Counted from the stretch's first letter, positions 1 through 10,781 are shown. The stretch: DNA of 64,000 nt from Polynucleobacter necessarius (GCF_900095205.1 NZ_LT606951.1:1488001-1552000), one strand, 5' to 3'. Program-made: numbers and translations. The notes: generated by a model not told the origin, from the letters alone.

Positions 1-1506
1 CCGGCCCAAAAGATCGCTCCCCATGGATTCATCTTCCCGTCGGCTATGCGAAGACGATGTGGGATCCCAAGCTTAACTGGAAGTTTCAAACCGAACCCGA
101 TCCTGGAGTAAACAATCGTCAGATTTATTGGCCCAGAGGCAAAACACTGGGTGGCTCAAGCTCTATCAATGGCTTGATGTTTATCCGTGGACAAAAGGAA
201 GACTACGACACTTGGCGAGACCTCGGTAATCCTGGCTGGGGCTGGGACGACGTACTTCCCTACTTCAAAAAAGCAGAAGAAAATGATCGCTTAGATGGTC
301 CATTGCACTCAAAAACTGGGCCATTAAAGGCGTCTTCCATCCCTAAGAAACATCCTTTAGTAGAGGCATTCAAGAAGACTGCAAATGCTCTCGGGGTGCC
401 TGAGACGGATGACTTTAATAACTTGACGTAGGAAGGAGTTGGCTACTATCAACTTACTACCCATAAAGGCTTTCGTTGCAGTACTGCGGTAGCTTATTTG
501 AAGCCTGCTAAAAACAGCGAAAAAATTTGGAGATCCTTACCGATAGCCAAGCCTGCAGGGTAATTTTTGAAAACAAAAAAGCGGTTGGCATTGAATACAG
601 TCGCAATGGTATTAGACACGTAGTACGAGCAAACAAAGAAGTTATTCTAAGCGCAGGAGCGATCCAAAGCCCACAACTGTTGCAATTATCTGGTGTGGGC
701 CCAGCCAAACTTCTTCAAGAATTTAATATTCCAGTTGTACAAGATCTTCCTGGGGTTGGAGAAAATCTACAAGACTATCTTCAGCATCGTCTCATTTATG
801 AATTAAACCAACCTATCTCGACTAATGATCAACTCTCCTCTTGGTTTGGACAACTCAAGATGGGTTTAGATTGGTTGCTCTTTCGTGGTGGACCACTCTC
901 CATTGGCATCAATCAAGGTGGGCCATTTACACGAGTCATGAAGGACTCCAAAACCCCTGATATTCAATTTCACTTGGCAACGCTGTCGGCTGAAATGGCT
1001 GGAAGCAAAGTGCACCCCTTCTCTGAATTTACCATGTCGGTATGCCAATTAAGACCTGAGTCTCGCGGTCATGTCCGTATTCAATCCGCCGACCCGCTAG
1101 TGCCTCCTAAGATGTTTGCAAATTACATGTCGACACCCTATGCCCGAGAGATCAGTATTGCTGCAGTTAAATACGCCAGAAAAATTGCGCAGACTGAACC
1201 ACTTCGCTCTTTGATTGTGCGAGAGGTAAAACCGAACAATCCTCAATCTGATGACGAGATACTAGAGTTCTGCCGCAATAACGGCGCAACCATTTTTCCA
1301 CCCCACAGGCACCTGCCAAATGGTGCAGAAATGATGATCCTATGGCAGTTTTAGACTCAGCATTACACGTACGTGGAGTGCAAGGCCGGCGAGTGGTTGA
1401 TTGCTCTGCTATGCCTACCCTACCCTCCGGTAACACCAACTGGCCTGCAGTGATGCTTGCTGAAAGAGCCGTTGACCTCATCCTAGGGAAGATTCAATCT
1501 AACTAA
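1..1506 (+). pseudogene. GMC-family oxidoreductase (choline dehydrogenase-like), broken and 5'-truncated by the window edge
   Basis: This is the remains of a FAD-dependent glucose-methanol-choline oxidoreductase, which oxidises alcohols. The frame is open from base 3 and carries the family signature around bases 138-180 (PRGKTLGGSSSINGL). A TAG at 429-431 interrupts it just before EGVGYYQLT, probably from a CAG glutamine codon. The frame then changes in the A-rich stretch near 515-522 and continues from about 527 with the SAGAIQSPQLLQLSG signature. Another shift near 1297-1303 breaks the C-terminal IFHPTGTC segment, and small indels follow near 1320-1335. The last reading frame holds the conserved C-terminus PSGNTNWPAVMLAERAVD and ends with TAA at 1504-1506, overlapping the next ATG by one base. 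Several independent lesions mean no functional enzyme. The true substrate cannot be told. The N-terminal FAD motif lies outside the window. Confidence 0.9.
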
Positions 1507-2309
1507 TGCACTACGCAATCTTTTCCTTAATAGGGATAATAACAGACTTACTCATGGCGCTGTTTGGTATTGGCGGTGGCGCATTTATTGTTTCAGCATT
1601 AGATGCAGCATTCTTGGTGGTACCTAACAATTCTCACCCCCTTTTCCAATTGATTGTTGTTGGCAGTTTGTGCACGATCGTCATCGGATCTCTACCACGT
1701 GCTATTAAGGTTTTCTTGGGAGATAAAAAGGAACGGGGTATCGCTAATTTGTTAATTTTAAGTGCGATGCCTTTTATCTTGTTAGCTAGCTTTCTCGCCA
1801 CTCAATTGGCCGATAAAGCGCTACGCCTAGGATTCGCAGGAACTATCGTCTTGATAGGTCTATGGACGCTTTTTGGTAAAGCCCCCTCCACCAAATCTGA
1901 AACAACACCACATAAACCAAACACTTATAAACTCATTACTGTAGGCGCAATCTCCAGAATCTCATCCGCACTCTTTGGCCTAGGTGGGGCGACATTATTA
2001 ATGCCACTATTAACCATGTGGGTTGGATTGCTAATTGCGATTTGCGTGGATATTTCAATTCTATTTGTTTCTGCCACATCTGTTGTGAGCCTGGCTACTT
2101 TAAGCACGGCATGGGTAGGAGTGCATGGGCTCAAGAGTATTGATAAAACTATGCTGATTTTGATGCTTATTCTCGGAGTAAGTGTGGCCCTTACTCAAAC
2201 GCTTGCGGCAGGAAGATTGGTCAGAATGAAAGACGGAATTCGGCAACGATTATTAGGCTGCTATTTAGTGAGCTTAGGCATTTGGGTAATCGCTCGCTCG
2301 TTTAGCTAA
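1506..2309 (+). CDS. TauE/SafE-family membrane permease, probable sulfite/sulfonate exporter
   Basis: An open 267-residue protein made mostly of hydrophobic segments, with two related halves. Each half contains a Gly-rich turn typical of the family: LFGIGGGAFIV near residue 20 and LFGLGGATLLMP near residue 157. TauE/SafE proteins move sulfur-containing anions; TauE members are linked to sulfite export during sulfonate breakdown. The ATG overlaps the TAA of the preceding oxidoreductase gene, so it was probably co-transcribed with it. Its position next to a sulfonate-type catabolic cluster supports a role in exporting sulfite made by Xsc, but that is inference; the family also includes transporters of other substrates. 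It is one of the few genes in the first 12 kb without a frameshift or nonsense codon, so it may be retained or simply not yet hit. Confidence 0.8.
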   Translation: MHYAIFSLIGIITDLLMALFGIGGGAFIVSALDAAFLVVPNNSHPLFQLIVVGSLCTIVIGSLPRAIKVFLGDKKERGIANLLILSAMPFILLASFLATQLADKALRLGFAGTIVLIGLWTLFGKAPSTKSETTPHKPNTYKLITVGAISRISSALFGLGGATLLMPLLTMWVGLLIAICVDISILFVSATSVVSLATLSTAWVGVHGLKSIDKTMLILMLILGVSVALTQTLAAGRLVRMKDGIRQRLLGCYLVSLGIWVIARSFS

Positions 2310-2327
2310 AGATTCAGAGAGAAGTGC

Positions 2328-3849
2328 TTAATGCGCTTTAGGCACTACATCCAATAACTTGAGACGCTGTACCTTACCCGAAGGTCCGCGTGGTAGATCT
2401 TCCATAAATAGAATGATCTTGGGCGTTCTGAATTTTCCGAGTTCCTTGATACAGAATGCGCACATTTCCTCTTCAGAACAATACAAACCATAATTTCTTG
2501 TCCATAGTTTGCATCAGGAATACCAACCGCTGCGGCATCCAATACTCCAGGATGTTTTAATATCGCTTCATCGATTTCACGAGGTGCAATGTTTTCTCCG
2601 CCTTTGATAATGAGCTCTTTGAGGCGGCCGGCAATGAAATAAAAACCATCATCATCACGCATACCCAGATCGCCAGTCTTTAACCATCCCTCGCTATCAA
2701 AGGCTTTGGCAGTCTCTGCCTTTGCTTTGTAATAAGCGTTGAGTACATTCCCACCACGCAGACAAATTTCACCCACGGTATTGTTACCAAGAAGGTTGCC
2801 ATCGGGATCAATAACCTTAGCCTCTACACCACAAGGTTGGCCAGGACCACCGTAGCGTCTGCTTTCGTCCATGAGGATTACAAAAGACCTTGAGGCTGAC
2901 TCTGTCATTCCCATGCCTTCTATCACGGTGATTCCAAAGAGACTCTCAAACTCGCAATGATGCTCAGGCGGCAAAGGCGCAAAGGCGGATCTTCCAAAAC
3001 GAATTGACTTTAGTTCTTCACGACTTGGTAATGCACCTCCGCTCTTTGCGGCATTAATTAAATACGCAATGATGGTCGGCACCATATTGATCCAAGTACA
3101 TCGATACTGAATTGCCAAATTCCACCAACTTGAAACAGAGAAGGAATGAGGGGCTACTACAGACCCGCCTGATACGAAAGGAGTGATTGTAGAAATCACT
3201 TGCCCATTGATGTGGTAAATCGGTAATGAACTCAGAACAATATCTGCTTGGGTTAATGAATGCCATGCTGCCATAGAGCGTGCGGCATGCAATAAATTAG
3301 CGTGAGTAAGCTAGACCCCCTTAGGCGTTCCAATTGTACCCGAGGTATACATCAAGAGAGCAGGTTGTGCAGACTCAACCGATGGCAATGTTCCAGGTCC
3401 GCATTGCATAAAGGGCCCCTCTGCAGCATCTGGATCAAGCTCAATGAGCTTGAATTTTCTTTTAGTCTTTTTTCAAGAGCTAAAAAATAATCCTTGCTTC
3501 TTATCGGGCGAGTAAAACAACAGCTCAATATCACTGTGATCTAACACCCAAGCAAGTTGATCGCGGTCGGCGCCAATAGGTTTAAAGAGGTAATCACTCG
3601 CCCAGAGGCCATGGTTGCCAAAAATACTGTACTAGTTTGGCGCCCGTTTTGCATAAAGAGGCCAATATGACCCTTTGCACTAATACTCTCTTGCTCCAAC
3701 CAGTTTGCAAAATGACGCGCTTCCTTGGCGAGCTGCCTATAAGTTAGGGCAGTGCTAATTTCAGGAGCAAATAGAAATGGTTTTTCAGGCTGAACCTTCT
3801 CCCAATACGAAAGCACCTCACCCAAACTCTTGCATGAAGCAGTCATCAT
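2328..3849 (-). pseudogene. AMP-forming acyl-CoA ligase, candidate sulfoacetate-CoA ligase (SauT-like), broken
   Basis: An ANL-superfamily adenylating enzyme that joins a carboxylic acid to CoA using ATP. The N-terminal part starts at ATG 3849 and is read to about 3545, where the frame is lost. The P-loop (TSGTIGTPKG) is visible just upstream of a TAG at 3311-3313. The central domain runs in one frame from 3292, with EGMGMTES, the GEICLRGGNV segment, WLKTGDLG and GRLKELIIKGGENI. Near 2480 the frame shifts again. The C-terminal segment, with the usual PRGPSGKVQ lysine motif, is completed in another frame to TAA at 2328-2330. At least three lesions. It lies four bases after the aldehyde dehydrogenase stop, so the two were one operon. 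In Cupriavidus necator a CoA ligase next to a CoA-acylating aldehyde dehydrogenase degrades sulfoacetate; the same substrate here is inferred from context only. Confidence 0.85.
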
Positions 3850-3853
3850 CGAA

Positions 3854-5125
3854 TTACCCCTGAGGATAGCGACTGAAATACTCTTTCAGCAAATCTTCAA
3901 CCTTGGGCACATGCTCCGGTATAGGTCTCACCACCCTCGTAATATTGAGGTAGTGGCGATAATTCATATTTTCAGAGAAATTGTTTTTTCCCCATGTTCC
4001 ACAACCCATGGATAAAGAGAAAGGCAAGTCATTTTCAAAACTGCCACCGGTAGCGATAGCATGAGCTTGGTTCACAATTATTCTAGCCACGGGTAATTGT
4101 TGTGCGAGCGCCGCAGCTCTTGACTCTAGGATCTCGCCGCTTTGCGCGGTATGTAAACCCACTGAATGTCCTGCGCCTTGATAGGCATAGACATTAGCAA
4201 TTAATTCTTTGGCAGCTTCAAAATCTGCGGCCTTCCACACAGTCAAGATGGGACTTAATTTTTCACCAGAAAATGGTGCGGTTGGCCCGAAACCATTCTC
4301 TTCAACCATAAAGAATTTGGCAGATTTTGCTTTTGGATTTTGCAATTTCGTCCGCTCAGCAATCACTGCTGCACTCTGAGCAGTCAAGGCTGAAGTAAGC
4401 TTACCCTTTTCAAACATCACATCTTATAAACGTTGCTTATCTGCTGCATCTAGCATTAAGCCACCAACTAGACTCTAGTGCAGCAATGGCCTTGTTATAA
4501 ATTTGCCCGCAAATCACTGCGCCATTCTCACTTGAACAACTCGTGGCGTTATCAAATGTTTTAGATTGCAAAATCTTATTGGCTGCGCTTGCCACATCGG
4601 CATGCTCATCAATAATGACGAGAACATTGCCTGCCCCAACGCCAAATGCTGGCGTACCACATGTGTATGCAGAGCGAATATTTGCTTGAGATCCAGTAGC
4701 TACAACCAAGTCAGCCAAACGCATTAACTCATTGGTTGAATCCTTAGTAATTGGAAATGGCAACATCTGCACTAAATCTCTAGGCGCCTTGACCTGATCT
4801 AATTGCTGATGAACAAACTCCAAAAGACGTGCGCAGGTAGAATACCCCTTAGGTGATGGCGCTACTACGACAGCATTTCGGCATTTCAGCGCATTCAAAA
4901 TCTTGTTAATCGGTGTAGCTCCAGGATTTGTTGATGGCGTTATCGCTGTAACCACTCCTACTGGACGCGCATACTCTGTGAGCCCCGTCTTTAAATCCTC
5001 AGAAATAATGCCAACTGTTTTGGCATAACTTAGGTCACGCACTAAACCTAAAGTTTTTCTAAAGTTCTTTTTAAGTTTATCAGCCACATCACCAAGGCCA
5101 GTATCTTTAACGGCAAGCTCAGCAA
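3854..5125 (-). pseudogene. CoA-acylating aldehyde dehydrogenase, candidate sulfoacetaldehyde dehydrogenase (SauS-like), 5' deleted and frameshifted
   Basis: This matches the short, CoA-acylating branch of aldehyde dehydrogenases (acetaldehyde or sulfoacetaldehyde dehydrogenase type). Visible landmarks are AVKDTGLGDVADK, PVGVVTAITPSTNP, GTPAFGVGAGN and the catalytic-cysteine region TSCSSENGAV. The C-terminal half continues in another frame with MGCGTWGKNNFSENMNYRHYLN. The first roughly 40 residues expected for the family are absent: the frame instead runs straight into the C-terminal part of a Bug binding protein, showing a deletion. A frameshift near 4470 and a TAA at 4424-4426 (probably from CAA) separate the halves. 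It ends at 3854, four bases before the CoA ligase gene. The reaction proposed, sulfoacetyl-CoA plus NAD(P)H to sulfoacetaldehyde, rests on neighbours (CoA ligase, Xsc, Pta, TauE) and is not readable from sequence alone. Confidence 0.85.
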
Positions 5126-5970
5126 GCACCTTCACCGTTGCTTTATATAGAGCATCAATAATCGGTTGCGGCGTTTTAGCTGGCACAAACATGGCATACC
5201 AAGAGTCCACCTCTCGTAATCCTTAAAACCTAACTCAGCCATGGTTGGCACGTCCGGGAAAACAGGTGAGCGCTTTACAGTTGAAACTACTAGCGGCGCG
5301 CAGCTTGCCAGTCTTGACATAATTTGCTGCTGCAGGAATTGAAACCCACGGCAAGGGAACCTGCCCAGCAATCACATCAGTGATAGCAGGACCACCTCCG
5401 CGATAGGGAATATGTTGCATCGTCACTCCAGCAGACCCTGCCATCATGGCGCCAGCTAAATGCCCGGGTGATTCGTTACCAACTGACGCATATGCAATTG
5501 CATCCGGCTTTGCCTTAGCCATTTCGATCACTTCCTGAACATTCTTTGCTGGGAAGTTTGGGTTAGCCACCAGAATTTGCGGTAATGATGCTACTAAAGA
5601 TGCTGGCAAGAAATCCTTCTCTGTATCAAAAGCAAGCTTTGGATAAATCGCTGGATTAATCGTGTGTGAAGAGAGTGTAAATAAAACGTTGTAGCCATCT
5701 GATGGTGACTTAGCAGCAATATCCGTTCCAATCGAACCGCCAGCACCGCCAACGATTATCAACAATGATCTGTTGACCAAGAGCCTGACCTAATGGCTCC
5801 TGCATGATGCGTGCAATCACATCAGTACCCCCACCCGGCGGATAGGGAACAATAAATTTGATGGGCTTTGTAGGCCAAGCCTGCGCGTGGACAAACTGCA
5901 TCCAACCAAAAGAACCCATTAAAGCTAGGATCGTTGACAAAACAGCGACTAATCGATTGCTTCTACGCAT
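5126..5970 (-). pseudogene. Bug/TctC tripartite tricarboxylate transporter binding protein, frameshifted and 3'-truncated by fusion
   Basis: A periplasmic solute-binding protein of the Bug (TctC) family. It starts at ATG 5970 with a signal peptide (basic start, hydrophobic core, cleavage after VHAQA) followed by the family motif KFIVPYPPGGGTD. The frame shifts near 5765, inside GAGGSIGTDIAAKSP, again near 5285 after KTGKLRA, and again near 5215 after the FPDVPTMAELGFKDYE segment. The reading frame then gives SWYAMFVPAKTPQPII and, without any stop, passes into the aldehyde dehydrogenase. The last 30-40 residues of a normal Bug protein are missing, so a deletion has fused the two genes. It heads the minus-strand operon, divergent from the IclR gene. 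It may have bound an organic or sulfonated acid; the ligand cannot be told. Confidence 0.88.
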
Positions 5971-6057
5971 ACCTAATCTCCTGTTAAAACCATTTTCAGA
6001 CCCATCTCTTAGCCCTTATATTTACCGCTCTAAACAGCATAAATGATCTTATTCAAC

Positions 6058-6072
6058 GGAACAAGTTGTTTC
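6058..6072. promoter_or_regulatory. Inverted repeat, candidate IclR operator 1
   Basis: GGAACAAGTTGTTTC is a near-perfect palindrome (one mismatch per arm) in the spacer between the divergent Bug gene and the IclR gene. Its core, GAACAA, recurs in a second inverted repeat 42 bases downstream. IclR regulators bind palindromes in such divergent promoters, so it is a candidate operator; this is inference from symmetry and position. Confidence 0.4.
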
Positions 6073-6113
6073 GCATAAGTAAAAATACTAACATTTTCCC
6101 TATAAATTACAAC

Positions 6114-6136
6114 TTTGTTCTATTAGAGTGAACAAA
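6114..6136. promoter_or_regulatory. Inverted repeat, candidate IclR operator 2
   Basis: TTTGTTC at 6114-6120 and GAACAAA at 6130-6136 form a perfect 7-base inverted repeat with a 9-base spacer, about 100 bases upstream of the IclR coding start used here. The half-site is shared with the palindrome at 6058-6072. The arrangement suggests an operator controlling both divergent genes. No clear sigma-70 promoter was assigned. Confidence 0.45.
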
Positions 6137-6232
6137 ACAGCACAATTCATGGGATTTAGTACAAATGATTGAATTAGACACTAACGAGCAGCTCGATACC
6201 TCCAAAAGAGATAACTCCAGCAAAAACTCGCC

Positions 6233-6964
6233 ATGCTCAAGGGTATAGTCATTTTGGAGGCCTTAGCTGGCTTACAACAGCCAGCAACACTTGCCCAACT
6301 CATGCAAATTACCAGTATGCCGAAGGCATCCTTGCACAGGACCTTGGCCATTTTTGAAGAAGCTGGTTTAGTGGCAAGAGAACCTGGCGGACGAACCTAT
6401 TCTCCGGGTAAGCGCCTTTCTCACTTAGCGTTGTCAACATTAACTCACGATACTGTTTCTGCTGTAAGACACACTATTCTTCGCAAGCTGGTTGCCGATT
6501 TAGGTGAAACCTGCAACCTTGCTGTTTTAAAACGTGGAGAGCTATTTTATTTAGACCGTGTTGAGGCGAATTGGGCCTTACGCCTCCACTTACCGCCAGG
6601 CACAGTTTTGCCACCGCACTGTAGTGCGAGTGGCAAATTACTTCTTGCTTTTAAACCTGTTGAAGAGCGTACGAAGATTTTAGAAAATCTTCCGCTTGAA
6701 CAATTTACTCACAGAACAATTACCGATCGTCACTTACTGGAATCGGAAATGGAAAGAATTGTGAGTACAGGTTATGCAGTCGATAACGAAGAGTATGTAC
6801 TAGGAGTCTCTTGCGTTGCCGTTCCTGTAAGAGATGCGCTGGGCGAAGTCGTCGCAGCCATTGCAGTTCATGCAGCTACCGCTAGACTCCCATTAAATCA
6901 AGCGATGGAGCATATTCCTAAACTAAAAGAAGCGTCTGAGCGTATCTCTCAAACACTTTCTTAG
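6233..6964 (+). CDS. IclR-family transcriptional regulator (SauR-like by context), possibly frameshifted at its extreme N-terminus
   Basis: 243 residues with the two IclR domains. The N-terminal winged helix-turn-helix covers roughly residues 1-60 (LAQLMQITSMPKASLHRTLAIFEEAGLV). A C-terminal effector domain carries LPPHCSASGKLLLAF and YAVDNEEYVLGVSCVAVPV. The regulator probably senses the substrate or an intermediate of the divergent and downstream sulfonate genes. The start is uncertain. An ATG at 6165 in another frame encodes a plausible 20-residue leader (MIELDTNEQLDTSKRDN) that would join this frame after the AAAAAC run near 6220, so the native gene may have lost or gained one base there. 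The ATG at 6233 keeps the whole HTH but has no obvious ribosome binding site. As I recall it, the C. necator sau cluster also has an IclR-type regulator, which fits. Confidence 0.8.
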   Translation: MLKGIVILEALAGLQQPATLAQLMQITSMPKASLHRTLAIFEEAGLVAREPGGRTYSPGKRLSHLALSTLTHDTVSAVRHTILRKLVADLGETCNLAVLKRGELFYLDRVEANWALRLHLPPGTVLPPHCSASGKLLLAFKPVEERTKILENLPLEQFTHRTITDRHLLESEMERIVSTGYAVDNEEYVLGVSCVAVPVRDALGEVVAAIAVHAATARLPLNQAMEHIPKLKEASERISQTLS

Positions 6965-7003
6965 TAAGTATTGCTTCCCAGTCATCTTAGGACATATCTA
7001 AAC

Positions 7004-7893
7004 GTGAAATATCAGCTCTTAGAAAAAATGATTGAGGAAGCTAAGAACGACCTTCCGCTTGAAGTGATGTATCCATTAAGTGCGCCAGTACTAGAAACCG
7101 TCTTCGATCTCATCAAGAGAGAGTTATGCACTCCGATACTAATAGGCCCTAAAAAAGAGATTGAAGAGCTTTCTCTTGATGGCATCCAAATTGTGGATAC
7201 ACCGAAGGATCCTATCTTAGCGACCAAGAAGGCCATTGAGATGGTCAAAGAAGGAAAACTCGCCGTCTTATGAAAGGCTCTTTGCATACTGAAGATCTCA
7301 TGGGGCCGATTGTGAGTCGTGATGGTCTACGCACTGATAAACGAGTAAGCCATCTGTTCTTATTTGAACTTGCCCGATACCATAAGCTACTGGGTGTTAC
7401 TGACGCTGTTGTGAGTATTGCGCCAAGTGCCCAACTCAAAAGAGAAATACTAGCTAATAGTCTTGATGCCTTAAAACGGTTGAGTATTAGCAATGTCAAA
7501 GTGGCGATTATTGCTGCCACTGAAGTGATCAACCCAGCAATGTCATCCACTACTGATGCAAAAGAAATCGTTGATGAGCACATTGCACACCCCATTTTTC
7601 CAGACACCATTATTGAAGGCCCTTTTGGATTTGATAATGCGATCTCGGCTCAATCCGCAAGGACCAAGGGAATTTATTCAAAGGTGGCTGGCGATCCTGA
7701 TTTCTTGCTGATGCCTGATTTACAAGTCGGCAATATTCTCTATAAGTCTTTTGTTTATATGGTTGGTGCAGAGTGCGCCGGTACTATCTTAGGCGCTCAA
7801 GTTCCAATTACGCTGACATCAAGATCTGATTCTGTATTTTCTAGAGTGGCATCGACCGCGATAGCCATTCTCCTTGCTAAAAATCCTCAATAG
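7004..7893 (+). pseudogene. pta: Phosphate acetyltransferase (Pta/Ptb family), single frameshift
   Basis: A stand-alone phosphotransacetylase of the PTA_PTB family, converting acetyl phosphate and CoA to acetyl-CoA and phosphate. The best start is GTG 7004 (VKYQLLEKMIEEAK), with AGGA upstream. The first frame ends at the TGA in CTTATGAAAGG near 7269. One missing base there would restore AVLMKGSLHTEDLMG, and everything downstream is open to TAG at 7891-7893. The second frame holds RVSHLFLFELARYH, IEGPFGFDNAIS and DPDFLLMPDLQVGN, all typical. In sulfonate degraders Pta follows Xsc and recovers acetyl-CoA from the acetyl phosphate Xsc releases. That is the likely role here, because it sits 39 bases after the IclR gene and before soeABC. 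The single lesion suggests recent inactivation. Confidence 0.88.
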
Positions 7894-7904
7894 TTGAGAA
7901 GGCT

Positions 7905-10763
7905 ATGTTCAAAATATTTTCTAGCGATCCCGCGCATGATCCCATTAATAAACAAGCGCCTGCGACCGAAATAAAAAAACGACTTGTTATATGTGTGCCT
8001 GCCGTTGCGACATCCGAGCACATCTTCGTGATGGTAAATTAGCCTATATCGATGGCAATCCTGAGCACCCTTTAAATCAAGGCGTAATTTGCGCTAAGGG
8101 CTCTTCAGGAATCATGAAGCAAAACTCCCCAGCACGTATTACACAACCACTCTTGCGCAAAGCAGGAAGCGAGAGAGGTAATGGAGAATTTGAGCCCATC
8201 AGTTGGGACAAAGCATTCGATATTCTGAGTGAGCGACTTGCCAAATACCGATCCAAAGAAGTTTGCTCTCTTTACAGGCCGCGACCAAATGCAGGCTCTG
8301 ACAGGATTGTTTGCAAGGCAATTTGGGACACCCAACTATGCAGCTCACGGAGGTTTTTGCTCGGTCAATATGGCTGCTGGAATGATTTATACGATTGGTG
8401 GAAGTTTTTGGGAGTTCGGTGGACCAGACTTGGATCAAGCCAAGTTAATCGTCATGATTGGCACGGCCGAGGATCATCATAGCAACCCGATGAAAATTGC
8501 CTTATCTAAATTTAAAAGATCGGATGGTCGTTTCATCTCTATCAATCCAGTAAGAACAGGGTACTTCGCAATCGCAGATGAATGGATACCCATTAAACCT
8601 GGGACCGATAGCGCACTCTTCATGGCTTTGATGCATGAACTCATTCGCCAAGAAAAATATGATGCCCCCTTCTTAAAGCGCTATAGCAACTCCTCCCAAC
8701 TAGTCTGCATGGATTCAGGCCCAGAAGAAGGTCTGTTCTTATATGATCCCGATTCTGATCCAATCAATTTAGATTTACCGCATAACAAATATATATGGGA
8801 TGAAAAATCCCAAAGTGCCAAACCTTGCTTTGCTCAGGGTACATCCCCTGCACTCTCGGGTGAATACGTCATGGGGCCAGGGCCACATCAAGGCAAAAAA
8901 GTAGTGCCGGCTTTTGAATTACTGAAACGCCAAGTCAATGAGACCACGCCTGAATGGGCTGCTGCTATTACCAGCATTCCTGCCGAACGCATTCGCAAAC
9001 TTGCACTAGAAATGGCAGATACCGCCTTTGGTCAAGAATTTGAGCTACCTATTCAATGGACCGATACCCGGGGTGAAACACATCAATCTGTAACAGGCAG
9101 GCCGGTTGCTTTTCATGCAATGCGGGGACTATCTGCCCACTCCAATGGATTTCAAACCACTCGAGGTTTAGCGGTACTGATGTCTTTATTGGGAACGATT
9201 GATCGACCAGGCGGCTTTAGGCATAACCCCCCTATCCAAGACAGGTGCCACCGAATACAAAGCCACCTTCTTCTAAGAATGACATCAAGCCCAACACCCC
9301 TTTGGCAAAACCACCATTGGGCTGGCCAACTCAACCAGAAGACTTAGCGTTAGATTCTGAAGGAAAGCCACTGCGTATTGATAAAGCCTACTCATGGGAA
9401 CATCCTTTGGCAGCTCATGGGCTGATGCATAACGTGATTACCAATGCAGTGAAGGGTGACCCCTACTCCATCAATACACTCATGATCTTCATGGCCAATA
9501 TGTCATGGAACTCCACCATGAATACCATGGAAGTACGCGAACACCTCAACGCAAAAAATGATAATGGTGAATTTAAGATCCCATTCTTAGTAGTGTGCGA
9601 TGCATTCCAATCTGAGATGATAGATTTTGCTGACTTAGTACTTCCAGACACAACCTATCTTGAACGTCATGATGTGATGAGCATGCTCGATAGACCAATT
9701 TCAGAGTTTGATGGTCCTGTCGATTCTGTGCGTATACCAGTGCTAGAGCCACTAGGAGAATGCAAGCCCTTCCAGGAAGTGTTGATTGAGCTAGCCTCCC
9801 GTTTAAAGTTTCCAGCCTTCACCACTCCAGAAGGTGAGCGCAAGTTTAAGGATTACCCCGACTTTATTACGCGCTTTCAGACAGCTCCTGCTTCAGGAAT
9901 TGGCTTCTTAAGCGGCTGGCGTGGCAAGGATGGAGATAAACCATTACGCGGCAAACCAAACCCCAACCAGTGGCAAAAGTATGCTGAAAATAATTGCGTG
10001 CATCAATACCACATGCCTCCTGAGCATCAATATATGCACAACTGGAATAAGGGATATTTAGAGTTCTCAAAAGAGAATGCTTTGAGACAAAAGAGTGATC
10101 CGATCATGATCGCAATTTACTCAGATATATTGCAACGCTTCAGATTGGCATCAGCTGGAAAGCGTCCAGGAGCACAACCCCCTGAGCATTTAAAAGCGCG
10201 CATCTACAAATACTTTGATCCATTGCCCTTCTGGTATCCGCCACTTGAAGATGAGGCTACCGACCTTAGCAAATTTACCCTGAATGCCATCACTCAACGT
10301 CCAATGGCCATGTATCACTCATGGGACTCTCAAAATGCGTGGTTGAGACAAATTCATAGTCATAACTATCTACGTCAATACTGCTACCGCCCTCAAATGC
10401 GGGCTTGCAAACGGTGCATGGATGTGGATTGAGTCTCAATGGGGCAAGGTGAGATGTATGGCTAGACATTCTGAGGCGGTTGATCCAGGAACAATTTGGA
10501 CTTGGAATGCAATTGGCAAAGCCGAATCAGCTTGGAGCTTAACTAGCGATGCTGATGAATCCAAAAAAGGCTTTTTGCTTAATCACCTTATTTCAGAAGA
10601 ACTACTTCCATTGGGAGGCTTTACTGTAAGCAATTCTGATCCGATTGCTGGACAAGCAGGTTGGTATGACGTCAGAGTAAGACTGGCACCTGCAGATGAA
10701 AGCGAGCCAAAAGAAACTTGGCCTCAAGTAAAAGCATTTGAAGTACCTGGAATGACCGCTTAA
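7905..10763 (+). pseudogene. soeA: Sulfite dehydrogenase molybdopterin subunit SoeA (DMSO-reductase family), multiply frameshifted
   Basis: A large molybdopterin-guanine-dinucleotide oxidoreductase. The start ATG is at 7905; no twin-arginine signal follows, which fits a cytoplasm-facing enzyme. After a shift in the A7 run near 7975 comes the iron-sulfur motif CYMCACRC, then NPEHPLNQGVICAKG. Another shift near 8240-8270 leads into the main domain (TGRDQMQALTGLFARQFGTPN, split in frame, and AAHGGFCSVNMAAG). Further shifts fall near 9225 and near 10375. The last segment from about 10422 holds the MopB_CT-like domain and stops at 10763. It is followed by a four-cluster ferredoxin-type subunit and a DmsC-like anchor, the SoeABC arrangement that oxidises sulfite to sulfate in the cytoplasm. 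Other members of this superfamily cannot be excluded, but the adjoining Xsc and Pta genes favour sulfite. At least four lesions. Confidence 0.82.
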
Positions 10764-10781
10764 AAAAGCGGGGGAGACAAA

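Noticed and set aside
5120..5130. A genuine multidomain fusion protein (Bug plus aldehyde dehydrogenase)
   Set aside because: Both parts lack essential ends and are frameshifted elsewhere; a deletion joint is the simpler reading.
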